Shown piece by piece: positions 1 to 5,934 of a DNA stretch of 5,934 bases. The position numbers were made by a program, and so were the translations under genes. The notes beneath the pieces are model-generated. The model saw only the letters and a program-made list of their open reading frames with translations, did not search any database and had not been told where the DNA came from. The stretch comes from Planctomycetota bacterium (GTDB taxonomy: Bacteria; Planctomycetota; Brocadiia; JAJRTI01), in contig JAJRTI010000445.1 in the NCBI GenBank assembly GCA_024278415.1, forward strand, positions 1 to 5,934. The letters run 5' to 3'. Position 1 is the first letter of the stretch, and the number at the start of each line of letters is the position of its first letter.

Positions 1-138
1 GCCCCCCCGCAGATCGTGCGGCTCTACGAAACGAACGACCCCGGCGACATGACGGGCTTCGTGGGCCGGCCCCCGGGATACGAGCACTACCGCTTCTACG
101 TGCAGCACCTGCTCAACAGCGAAGTGGTGCCGGAGTAG
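1..138 (+). CDS. C-terminal end of an unidentified protein (5'-truncated by window edge)
   Basis: Frame 1 is open from the first base to a TAG at 136-138 and gives 45 residues, starting APPQIVRLYETNDPGDM and ending HLLNSEVVPE. Codon use supports real coding: by hand count 42 of 45 sense codons end in G or C, the same bias as the large lyase on the right side of the window. The tail contains an aromatic- and charge-rich stretch (GYEHYRFYVQHLL) that looks like a folded C-terminus, but I do not recognise a family. The gene converges on the HD gene, whose stop lies 172 bp away. The start and most of the protein are outside the window, so no function is assigned. Confidence 0.6.
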   Translation, partial: APPQIVRLYETNDPGDMTGFVGRPPGYEHYRFYVQHLLNSEVVPE

Positions 139-310
139 GCGCGGTCGCCAGTGCTCCGGTACCTCCAGCTACGGTTACCTTGCAGCAAGGGCGATCATCA
201 GAACTCACCAGATCAATGGGAGGCAGCACTTCCCCGAACGGGCTGCATCCGAGCGTATTCGCGTTCTCGGCCGGCTCTGATCTTCCCCGCTCCTGTGCCA
301 GCCTAACGAG
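139..310. other. Convergent intergenic gap, possible left junction of a cassette
   Basis: This 172-bp gap separates the plus-strand partial gene from the minus-strand HD gene. I see no tRNA, no transposase remnant and no T-tract terminator. The only structure is weak: a 5-bp inverted repeat CCGAG/CTCGG at 249-253 and 266-270, and a near direct repeat CGGTACCT (157-164) / CGGTTACCT (172-180). Base composition falls from the GC-rich level of the partial gene to that of the HD pair across this gap, so any insertion boundary should lie here. Confidence 0.4.
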
Positions 311-1945
311 TTAGTCGGCCGGGAACAGCGTACCATTGGCCTCGTTGGGATACGCTATCTTGCACAGCTCTGTTGCCTGGGCATTGAACTCCAGATGGTA
401 GGGATCCTTTCTGAGGATCTCCAGAGCCGCCGCATTGACGAACGGCACTGCCTCCCTGAGCGCGAACACGTGGCCTCGCCACTTGATGGCATTGTACGCG
501 TCGACCCACTTCTCTATGGGGAAAATGTCGGTCAGCGGCACGAACTCCTGCTGCGCTCGGCCTGGTCTTGCGCTGATCGGTATCATCACGCTTCGGACCT
601 CCTCGACCGTAGGCGGCTTGGGGATGTCGAGAAGGACATGGTGTGGCTTGAATCGCTCTTGGACCTTGGGCGCGCCTCCGGACTGCATCTTCCTCCTCGC
701 GCCATTGTAGATCTGTTTCTGTAGATGCTCCTTTTCCGCTGCGTTGCGGCCGCACGCGAGTAGCTTGCCAAAGCCCAGATTGGCAGTCTGATTCCCGTCG
801 AAGTCTGGGATGAAGAGCCTCGAGATGATCAGCGCTCTAGTGTAAAGCTCGCGGTTTGCCAGCATCTGAAGCATCTCGTTAGCAATGTCGTCGCTCCCCA
901 AGCCGGGCGTTCGTGACTCCGATAGCAAGCTCCTGTCGGTGAGGCGCAGAAAGTCAACGGGATGACCCAGGACAGGGTCCTTCTTGGGAAGCGTCGTCAG
1001 CCTCTTGAGCGCCTGGTGGAACATGCCCTCCACGCATCTGATCTTGTGGTGATGGTAGAGGTATGAGTAAAGCATGAGCTTGCTGATGATGATCTGCTCC
1101 AGCGCCGTGATCCCTTCGATGGGTATGGACAGGCGCACGATCTTCTCCCCTTCCTTGAGCCTCGGGTACTCGATGGCGTCTACGGTGTAGAGGAACCGCT
1201 CAAGATCGTAGACGACCGTCGGCCCCGCGAAGTAGGCATCCCGGACCAGATAGTCAAGCTTGTAAGCATCCATGGGGCCGTTAACGATATCGGCCAGGAA
1301 CTTCTCAGATGGCGCCGCTCTGTACCCGATAATGTTGCCCGCGATTTCATCTAGGTGATCATCTGTACACACCCAGCCCTTGAGGATGCCCCCGGCCTGC
1401 AGGCGCTGCATGAACTCCCGGAAAGGCTTGGACCGCACGACCAGCCAGGACATCACCTCGTGGGGCTTGGGAGTCACCTGATACGTTTCATTGAGCGATC
1501 CAATCAGCGCTCGGAAACCGTCTGATTGTCCGTAGATCGTCTCCGACACATGCGAAAGACATGAATGGCCGACATCATGCAACAGAGCAGAAAGGCGCAC
1601 GAGCATGTGCTGGGTGCGGTCGATCTTGCCCTCCTGCTTCTCGTTGATGCTGCTTACAATCCGCCCAGCAACGGTCACCACCCCCAGGGTGTGATCCAGA
1701 CGTGTGTGGAGGGCCGTGGGATACACAAGCTGGGAGAGACCAGTCTGACGGATGTCGCGCAGCCTTTGAAGGAGCGGGCTGTCCAGAATCGCCACTTCCC
1801 ATGGGTGAAACCTGCTCGTGCCCCAAACGGCGTCCCGGATCGACTTGTCTCTATCGTGCTTCTCTGGTTCGTAGCCGGCCAGCGTGTCCGCAACCCACTC
1901 ATCCACCCGAGCCTGGAATTCGCTGAGGACTGACTGGTCGTTCAT
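311..1945 (-). CDS. SAMHD1/dGTPase-like HD-domain phosphohydrolase
   Basis: The 544-aa protein belongs to the HD-superfamily phosphohydrolases related to SAMHD1 and bacterial dGTPases. Characterised relatives hydrolyse dNTPs to deoxynucleosides plus triphosphate in the cytoplasm. Visible signatures, in order: QTGLSQLVYPTALHTRLDHTLGV at 67-89, written here as QTGLSQLVYP then TALHTRLDHTLGV (Arg82, metal His85); LLHDVGHSCLSH at 121-132 (His123-Asp124 metal pair; His127 and His132 in the positions of SAMHD1 His210 and His215); PHEV with His162, a likely counterpart of SAMHD1 His233; DAYKLDYLVRDAYFAG at 226-241; and YLYHHHKIRCVEGMF near 295-309, typical of the family's helical core. Residues from about 310 on form a variable C-terminal region. 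No signal peptide or membrane segment is seen. The ATG is supported by an AAGGGGG ribosome binding site 8 nt upstream. The gene lies 24 bp after a small minus-strand gene, so the two are probably cotranscribed. Oddity: Tyr228 sits where the fourth metal-binding Asp is expected. GC3 in the first 50 codons is about 74%, well below both flanks. Substrate is not deducible. Confidence 0.9.
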   Translation of the reverse strand: MNDQSVLSEFQARVDEWVADTLAGYEPEKHDRDKSIRDAVWGTSRFHPWEVAILDSPLLQRLRDIRQTGLSQLVYPTALHTRLDHTLGVVTVAGRIVSSINEKQEGKIDRTQHMLVRLSALLHDVGHSCLSHVSETIYGQSDGFRALIGSLNETYQVTPKPHEVMSWLVVRSKPFREFMQRLQAGGILKGWVCTDDHLDEIAGNIIGYRAAPSEKFLADIVNGPMDAYKLDYLVRDAYFAGPTVVYDLERFLYTVDAIEYPRLKEGEKIVRLSIPIEGITALEQIIISKLMLYSYLYHHHKIRCVEGMFHQALKRLTTLPKKDPVLGHPVDFLRLTDRSLLSESRTPGLGSDDIANEMLQMLANRELYTRALIISRLFIPDFDGNQTANLGFGKLLACGRNAAEKEHLQKQIYNGARRKMQSGGAPKVQERFKPHHVLLDIPKPPTVEEVRSVMIPISARPGRAQQEFVPLTDIFPIEKWVDAYNAIKWRGHVFALREAVPFVNAAALEILRKDPYHLEFNAQATELCKIAYPNEANGTLFPAD

Positions 1946-1953
1946 GTTGGAAT

Positions 1954-1960
1954 CCCCCTT
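1954..1960 (-). promoter_or_regulatory. Ribosome binding site of the HD gene
   Basis: On the minus strand AAGGGGG is followed by 8 nt and then the ATG at 1943-1945. This is the clearest Shine-Dalgarno-like site in the window. It fixes the HD start and shows independent translation initiation within a likely two-gene transcript. Confidence 0.6.
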
Positions 1961-1969
1961 GGGCCTGTC

Positions 1970-2398
1970 CTACTGCCCACCAGGAGACGGAACCCCGAGC
2001 CTCTCTTTGAACTCTTCGGCGATTCGGCTGAAAACCTCCTCCTGCTTCGGCGAAAGAGATCTCCTGAAACCCGTTGCCGAAGACCAATCTGTAACCGTGA
2101 TCTCGTTGTATCTGTAGGTCGGGTTTGGCCGTGACAGCACGCCCGCTAGTTGGAGTTCCTGCAGGAGTTCGTCTATCTCTTCCGAATGGGGGTAGTTGCC
2201 GTTCGCGTCGAAGAGCAGATCCTGGACGAAAGTCTTCGCCTCCTCATCTTGCTTGAGGCCCCAGAAGAAGCAGTGCAGTTCTCTGTGGGCAGCCTGGAAG
2301 CAGTCACGATATCGGTTGTCTTTGACGAGGTTGGCAAGGAGGGCCAACAAGAACTGCCGTGCATCCAGCGATGTCGATGTCTCAACTACGGTAGTCAT
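1970..2398 (-). CDS. Small helical protein of unknown function, upstream partner of the HD phosphohydrolase
   Basis: I do not recognise a family. From the ATG at 2396-2398 the product is 142 aa. It has an N-terminal helical half (about 10-64, rich in Leu/Phe/Trp and charged residues, including LLALLANLV and HCFFWGL). A helix follows at about 71-90 (SEEIDELLQELQLAGVLSR), leading into a beta-like stretch YRYNEITV (95-102), and then a C-terminal amphipathic helix (114-135, SPKQEEVFSRIAEEFKERLG). The helix followed by a short strand pair could be a winged-helix-like module; that is inference only. No signal peptide, membrane segment or catalytic motif is visible. The frame is also open from a GTG at 2408-2410 (four more residues), but that start has no ribosome binding site, whereas GTGGA lies 7 nt before the ATG. 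The stop is 24 bp from the HD start, indicating an operon. GC3 of the first 40 codons is about 63%, the lowest in the window, consistent with recent transfer. It could be a regulatory or targeting subunit of the HD enzyme. Confidence 0.75.
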   Translation of the reverse strand: MTTVVETSTSLDARQFLLALLANLVKDNRYRDCFQAAHRELHCFFWGLKQDEEAKTFVQDLLFDANGNYPHSEEIDELLQELQLAGVLSRPNPTYRYNEITVTDWSSATGFRRSLSPKQEEVFSRIAEEFKERLGVPSPGGQ

Positions 2399-2419
2399 GG
2401 CTTGGTCCACTTTCGCAGC

Positions 2420-2442
2420 AAAAAAGAGGGGCTTATCCCTTC
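2420..2442 (-). terminator. Hairpin plus T tract (lyase terminator or leader attenuator)
   Basis: On the minus strand GAAGGG, a 5-nt loop ATAAG and CCCCTC can pair as five base pairs with one A-C mismatch, followed directly by six T (2420-2425). It reads in the direction of both the lyase and the small gene, and lies 97 bp after the lyase stop and 10 bp before the GTG of the small gene. It could end lyase transcription or act as a leader attenuator of the HD operon. The stem is short and imperfect, so it may have no function. Confidence 0.35.
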
Positions 2443-2452
2443 CCTATGAGCA

Positions 2453-2481
2453 ACGATAGCACACAGGCGGAGACGCAGCAA
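2453..2481 (-). promoter_or_regulatory. Candidate promoter P2 for the small gene/HD operon
   Basis: On the minus strand TTGCTG (2476-2481) and TATCGT (2453-2458) are 17 bp apart, a sigma70-like arrangement with 4/6 matches at each box. Transcription would start near 2446, about 48 nt before the ATG of the small gene, just ahead of the hairpin. The organism's sigma consensus is unknown, so this is tentative. Confidence 0.25.
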
Positions 2482-2520
2482 CGTCCCAACCCGGGGCACA
2501 TTGCACGCATGCACGATAGC
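2453..2520 (-). repeat. Direct repeat of GCTATCGT, two copies 60 bp apart
   Basis: The octamer ACGATAGC (minus strand GCTATCGT) occurs at 2453-2460 and 2513-2520, exactly 60 bp apart, in the 128-140 bp between the lyase and the small gene. Each copy covers the -10-like box of one candidate promoter. It could be a shared promoter element, an operator pair, or coincidence. Confidence 0.35.
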
Positions 2521-2542
2521 CATATGTAGCGTCGGCTGTCAA
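2513..2542 (-). promoter_or_regulatory. Candidate promoter P1 for the small gene/HD operon
   Basis: On the minus strand a perfect TTGACA (2537-2542) is followed after 18 bp by TATCGT (2513-2518, 4/6). The -35 box overlaps the TGA stop of the lyase. The -10-like hexamer is identical to that of the second candidate 60 bp downstream. Transcripts would carry a leader of about 100 nt through the hairpin at 2420-2442. Confidence 0.35.
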
Positions 2543-5500
2543 GGCCTATGCCACGCAACCGTGCTCACCACGCGCCAGGTCTTGGCTGGCCGCGCCTCGA
2601 AGCCAGTGTGGCCGCGTTTGGTGTAGATGCGCGTGCCGGCGTCGTCGGGGCGCACGTCGCGAATGGGGTAGCCGCGCTCGACGCGGTCGTCGGTCGTGAC
2701 GAACAGCGTCGAGCCGATGAGCGAATCGCTTGGCGGCAGTTCACCATCGACGACGAACCACGAGTCGCCGTCCGCGCTCTGCGCGGACGCGATCTTGCCC
2801 GACCACTCCGCCTTCTCGATGGCAAGATCCTTTCCGGCACATGACAGCCGCGTGCCGGCGACGAAGCAGCCGTGCGTGGGCGTGACGACCGCCGCTCGTG
2901 CGTCAGTGGTGAGCCTGCCCAGGGGCGAGTCCAACGCCAGCGCCTGTGTTGCGAGTTGGCTCACGATTGTGTCCGTGCCTTGTGTCGTCTCCACGGCCAC
3001 CGCGACCGCTTGCTTCGGTGCGCCGGCCGGCAGCGGCAGCAGCTTCACCCCGCGCACGAGCGCCTTGCCCTTGGCCGCGCCGGCGAAGACGGAGACGAAC
3101 GTGTCAACGCCGCCTTTGCCCTTGCGCCGGCGGAAGACGTAGGGCAGCGTCGCGCCGCGGTCCGTGTTGCGGTAGTCGCGCTGGCCCCAGCCGTCGCCGA
3201 TGACGACCTTCTCGCCCGGTGCGCCGGGCGACCAGGCCGCGAACTCGTACGCGTCGTCGACCTGCCACGTGATGCGCCAGGGCCGCGAGCCGTTGGCCTC
3301 GCGGCGGTTGCCAAGCGCGAGGCCGCCTCCGGGCAGGATGAACTCGCACTCGACCGTCCGCCATTCGTCCGTCGCGGCCACTTGCGGCCGAGTCTTGATT
3401 CGGCGATGGACGCGGTCGCGGGAGGACGCAGGATTGTTGGGCCACGCGACGATGCCCATGTTGACCCGCTTGGCGTTGCCGCGAATGTCGAAGCGCAGGC
3501 GGTAGGTTGTCGATGGCGCGCCCAAGAACGCGTCCGTGCCGCGGTACCCGTCGGACCGGCCGCAGATGAGCGCGACGTTGACGCGCTTGGTGCGCGGGTG
3601 CGGCCCGAGCGCGCGGAAGCGCACGCCGTCGTCAGTCATCTCGCGTTCCCCCTTCCCATCGCCGTTGTACTGTGACCACACATCGGGGCCGGCGGCGAGG
3701 TTCGGGCCGGCCGCGCGGCCGTCGATGATCTGCCGCAGATCCACGTTGCGCACGACGATCTCGCCCACGGCTGCTAAGTGGAACCGCACCGCGAAGCGGA
3801 TGGGCTTCGCGTCCGCGTTGCCGGGCTTGAGTGAGAGGCCCTCGACCTTGTAGTCGTTGCCTGGGCCGTGGAACAGATAGTCCCGCGTGCTCCCGCCGCC
3901 CGCGCGGAAGATGTCGACGAGGTACGCGCCTGCTTCGCCATGGTCAACTTGGATGCACGTGCGCCGGTATAGGCTCGCCTTGGGGTACGCGCGCGACGAC
4001 GCTTCCATGACCTTGACCCGCGGGGTGGCCGAGAAGAGGTGGAAGCTGCCGCGGCGGCCTTGGCGGCGCTGGTCCTGCCCGTCGAGCAGCACGAGGTTGT
4101 GCGCGAGCGTGCGATAGGTCATGCGCTTGTCCGGGTGGTCCCAGAGGTAGCCCAGGTCGGACAGCAACTCGCGGCCGTCCTGCCAGTAGTAGAGGTTGAG
4201 GCTGTCGTAGTGGTGGTGGCCGCCCCAGTCGCTCGCGTTGAGCACGGCTACGCCTTGCCGCCCGTCGGCCCCGCGGCGGAGGTAGCCCTGCGAGAGGTAC
4301 GGGAACACGACGTCGGGCAGGCTGAGCCGCGGCACGTCGCGGGTGTCGAGGCCCGGCTCGCGGTAGAAGATGCCCTCGCGCATGTTGCGCGGCCTGTCGC
4401 CGGACAACTCTTTGAGCAACGCGATGTGGTCGTCGGTGGGGTAGCAGAGGGCGAGCAGCTCCGCGTAGCGCGAGCCGATCGAGGTGGTGCGGTAGCTGTC
4501 CGCGATGGGCGGGAAGCGGAGATCGCCCTGGAGCGTCCACAGCAGCCCCTGCCAGCAATCGCCGTACAGCGTGTCGCGGCACGCGTTCCAGTGCTCGATG
4601 CGCTTGCCATCGGCCGGCGCGTAGCCCTCGGGGTCGGAGTAATCCCGGAACGCGAGGCCGAACGTGCGCACGCCGCTCATGGTCATCATGGCGTACGCGG
4701 CCGACTCGGACGTGCCTCCGTCAGGCAGGAACCAGTCGTCGACCGTGCGCCGAAAGCCCTCGATGCCGAAGCGCACCATGCCCGGGTGGCCGACCACGAG
4801 GCCGACCATCGCGGCGCCGGCGCGGTTGCCCACGGACTTGTTGTTGATCGACCTATCGCACAGCGCGAGGTACGCGCCTTCGAGCAGCACGTCGCGCTCG
4901 ATGCGAATGCGCTCCGCTTCGGAGTAGACCGGCGTATCTCCGTCCATGGCCTCGCAGGTCAGGTCGTACGCCTCGGCCACGCGGCACACCCATCCGCCGT
5001 CCATGCCCGAGGACCCGATGCGGCTCGCGGACCAGTAGCCGGTCCAAAGCTTGCGGTCCGGCTTGTTGGGCGGGTAGACCAGCTCGTCCACCGGCAGGTT
5101 CATGATGCGCTCGGCCGCGACGTGGGGATCGCAGTCCGCGTACTCGCCGTATCCATACCCGGCGTAGACGAGGTACTTGGGCAGCACCTCGGCGAAGCGG
5201 AGCAGGATCGCCTTGCACGCCCGCGCGTGGCTCGGCTGTTGGGTGAGCGCGTACGCGGTCGCGAGGTTGTAGAGCTGGCTCGTGACGTAGGCGAGCTTGC
5301 GCGCGCGGATCATGCCGGTGTGGCTGGGCCGCTCGTAGCGGTACCCGAAGCACTTGAACGTGTCGCCTCCGACAAACGAGAACTTCTGCCGCGGATCCCA
5401 CTTGCTCTGGAGCACGACGGACTCCGGGAACGCGTCGTTGGGGAACACGGTCTTGCACACGCGGCAGGTGAGTTGGTCGGGCTTCTTGGGCGTCCAGGCC

Positions 5501-5868
5501 CACTGCCCGTTGGGGTGCCACGGCAGGCCCTTGGCGCGGCACGCGGGGCACGGCCCGGTCGTCGCCGGGGTGGTGATCTCGACCATGCGCTCCAGATACG
5601 CGGGCGTGATCTTCTTGGCGATTGTGTCGCCGTACTTGCGCATGCCCCCCGCGTAGCGCTTGGCCCAGTCGTAGCGTGCGATGTTCCGCCGCGCGCGCTC
5701 CAGGTCCTCCGGCTTGATCGCGGCCGCGGGGTGCACGACCGTCTTGCGATACCTCTCCCAGTCGGCCCAGTCGGTCGGGCCGCGGGATTGGGCGTGGGCG
5801 AGGGGCGCCGTCGTGAGAAGCAAGGCGAAGAGACAGAGCATCATGGCCGGTGCGAATGAACAGTGCAT
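2539..5868 (-). CDS. Secreted heparinase II/III-family polysaccharide lyase with inserted beta-sandwich
   Basis: The 1109-aa protein is a predicted exported lyase that cleaves uronic-acid-containing polysaccharide by beta-elimination; the substrate cannot be told from sequence. Residues 1-26 form a signal peptide (hydrophobic MMLCLFALLL core, AHA cleavage site before Gln27; no Lys/Arg in the n-region and no lipobox). Cys107, Cys110, Cys135 and Cys138 form a CxxC...CxxC metal-binding-like motif. An alpha-barrel follows, with SINNKSVGNRAG at 340-351 and DGGTSESAAYAMM at 383-395, where Tyr392 is the likely catalytic Tyr. The heparinase II/III sandwich starts with GGHHHYDSLNLYYW at 549-562. By alignment with heparinase II from memory, His551 is the likely catalytic His, and His553, Asp571 (LLSDLGY) and His590 (LAHNLVLLDG) are the likely zinc ligands. 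About 676-892 look like an extra carbohydrate-binding-type sandwich, before the family's GWGQRDYRN...TLPYVFRRR stretch (893-915). The ATG has AGGA 7 nt upstream; Met9/Met10 are alternatives without such a site. The gene appears intact and is longer than usual relatives. GC3 is about 95% in a 40-codon sample. Confidence 0.9.
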   Translation of the reverse strand: MHCSFAPAMMLCLFALLLTTAPLAHAQSRGPTDWADWERYRKTVVHPAAAIKPEDLERARRNIARYDWAKRYAGGMRKYGDTIAKKITPAYLERMVEITTPATTGPCPACRAKGLPWHPNGQWAWTPKKPDQLTCRVCKTVFPNDAFPESVVLQSKWDPRQKFSFVGGDTFKCFGYRYERPSHTGMIRARKLAYVTSQLYNLATAYALTQQPSHARACKAILLRFAEVLPKYLVYAGYGYGEYADCDPHVAAERIMNLPVDELVYPPNKPDRKLWTGYWSASRIGSSGMDGGWVCRVAEAYDLTCEAMDGDTPVYSEAERIRIERDVLLEGAYLALCDRSINNKSVGNRAGAAMVGLVVGHPGMVRFGIEGFRRTVDDWFLPDGGTSESAAYAMMTMSGVRTFGLAFRDYSDPEGYAPADGKRIEHWNACRDTLYGDCWQGLLWTLQGDLRFPPIADSYRTTSIGSRYAELLALCYPTDDHIALLKELSGDRPRNMREGIFYREPGLDTRDVPRLSLPDVVFPYLSQGYLRRGADGRQGVAVLNASDWGGHHHYDSLNLYYWQDGRELLSDLGYLWDHPDKRMTYRTLAHNLVLLDGQDQRRQGRRGSFHLFSATPRVKVMEASSRAYPKASLYRRTCIQVDHGEAGAYLVDIFRAGGGSTRDYLFHGPGNDYKVEGLSLKPGNADAKPIRFAVRFHLAAVGEIVVRNVDLRQIIDGRAAGPNLAAGPDVWSQYNGDGKGEREMTDDGVRFRALGPHPRTKRVNVALICGRSDGYRGTDAFLGAPSTTYRLRFDIRGNAKRVNMGIVAWPNNPASSRDRVHRRIKTRPQVAATDEWRTVECEFILPGGGLALGNRREANGSRPWRITWQVDDAYEFAAWSPGAPGEKVVIGDGWGQRDYRNTDRGATLPYVFRRRKGKGGVDTFVSVFAGAAKGKALVRGVKLLPLPAGAPKQAVAVAVETTQGTDTIVSQLATQALALDSPLGRLTTDARAAVVTPTHGCFVAGTRLSCAGKDLAIEKAEWSGKIASAQSADGDSWFVVDGELPPSDSLIGSTLFVTTDDRVERGYPIRDVRPDDAGTRIYTKRGHTGFEARPAKTWRVVSTVAWHRP

Positions 5869-5875
5869 TGCTGGG

Positions 5876-5879
5876 TCCT
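5876..5879 (-). promoter_or_regulatory. Probable ribosome binding site of the lyase gene
   Basis: AGGA on the minus strand lies 7 nt before the ATG at 5866-5868 and favours this start over the two in-frame ATGs at 5839-5844, which have no purine-rich site ahead of them. The rest of the leader (to 5934) shows no clear promoter. Confidence 0.4.
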
Positions 5880-5934
5880 GTGTTGTGTGAACTCCACGGA
5901 GCCTCCCGCAGACCGCTCGGCCGCAAGTAGCCGA

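Noticed and set aside
249..270. Inverted repeat CCGAG/CTCGG as a possible terminator of the HD gene
   Set aside because: The stem is only 5 bp with a 12-nt loop and has no T tract on either strand.
303..755. Minus-strand open frame of 150 codons overlapping the end of the HD gene
   Set aside because: Out-of-frame shadow of the HD gene, with a low-complexity Arg/Gly/Gln-rich translation and no ribosome binding site.
2845..2868. CFVAGTRL near the lyase C-terminus resembles the start of an intein/Hint domain
   Set aside because: The rest of the Hint signature (downstream TxxH block, C-terminal HN) is absent, and this sequence fits the usual terminal strand pattern of heparinase-type sandwich domains (GTxL, then a GxI strand, then a LxGxxL strand).
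4039..5859. Long plus-strand open frame (606 codons) antisense to the lyase
   Set aside because: It mirrors the GC-rich lyase gene; its translation is low-complexity Val/Ala/Arg/Glu-rich without any domain, as expected when third positions are almost all G or C.
4853..5926. Minus-strand open frame of 357 codons overlapping the lyase N-terminus
   Set aside because: It is a frame-shifted shadow of the lyase; the lyase frame carries the signal peptide, the Cys motif and family motifs.
1..5934. CRISPR array, tRNA/rRNA, insertion sequence or transposase
   Set aside because: No regularly spaced repeats, tRNA-like folds, terminal inverted repeats or transposase motifs were seen on reading both strands.

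Overview
The window looks like bacterial chromosome from a GC-rich, polysaccharide-degrading organism. The evidence is one very large secreted heparinase II/III-type lyase with about 95% GC at third codon positions in the stretch I counted. A planctomycete/PVC-type or similar environmental bacterium would fit, but nothing here fixes the phylum.

Layout: (1) 1-138, plus strand, the last 45 codons of a GC-rich gene of unknown function. (2) 139-310, a short convergent intergenic gap with no recognised element. (3) 311-1945 and 1970-2398, minus strand, a two-gene unit. The downstream gene encodes a SAMHD1/dGTPase-like HD phosphohydrolase (544 aa). The upstream gene encodes a small, mostly helical protein I do not recognise (about 142 aa). 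They are 24 bp apart and the HD gene has a good ribosome binding site. (4) 2411-2538, a short intergenic region holding two candidate promoters built on a duplicated GCTATCGT element, plus a hairpin with a T tract, all reading toward the two-gene unit. (5) 2539-5868, minus strand, the 1109-aa exported lyase, with an N-terminal four-cysteine motif, the catalytic/zinc-site signature of the family, and an apparent extra beta-sandwich inside its C-terminal domain. (6) 5869-5934, its upstream leader.

The two halves differ sharply in composition. Hand-counted GC3 is about 93% in the partial gene at the left edge and about 95% in a sample of the lyase. It is only about 74% in a sample of the HD gene and about 63% in a sample of the small gene. 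The HD pair therefore looks like a cassette inserted between resident carbohydrate-related genes. Nucleotide-hydrolysing HD enzymes of this kind (SAMHD1, bacterial dGTPases) are known to restrict viruses by depleting dNTPs, so an accessory or defence role is a reasonable hypothesis. The sequence alone does not prove it.

The most interesting points are the HD enzyme paired with an unknown small helical partner on a compositional island, and a Tyr where the fourth metal-binding Asp of the HD site is expected.
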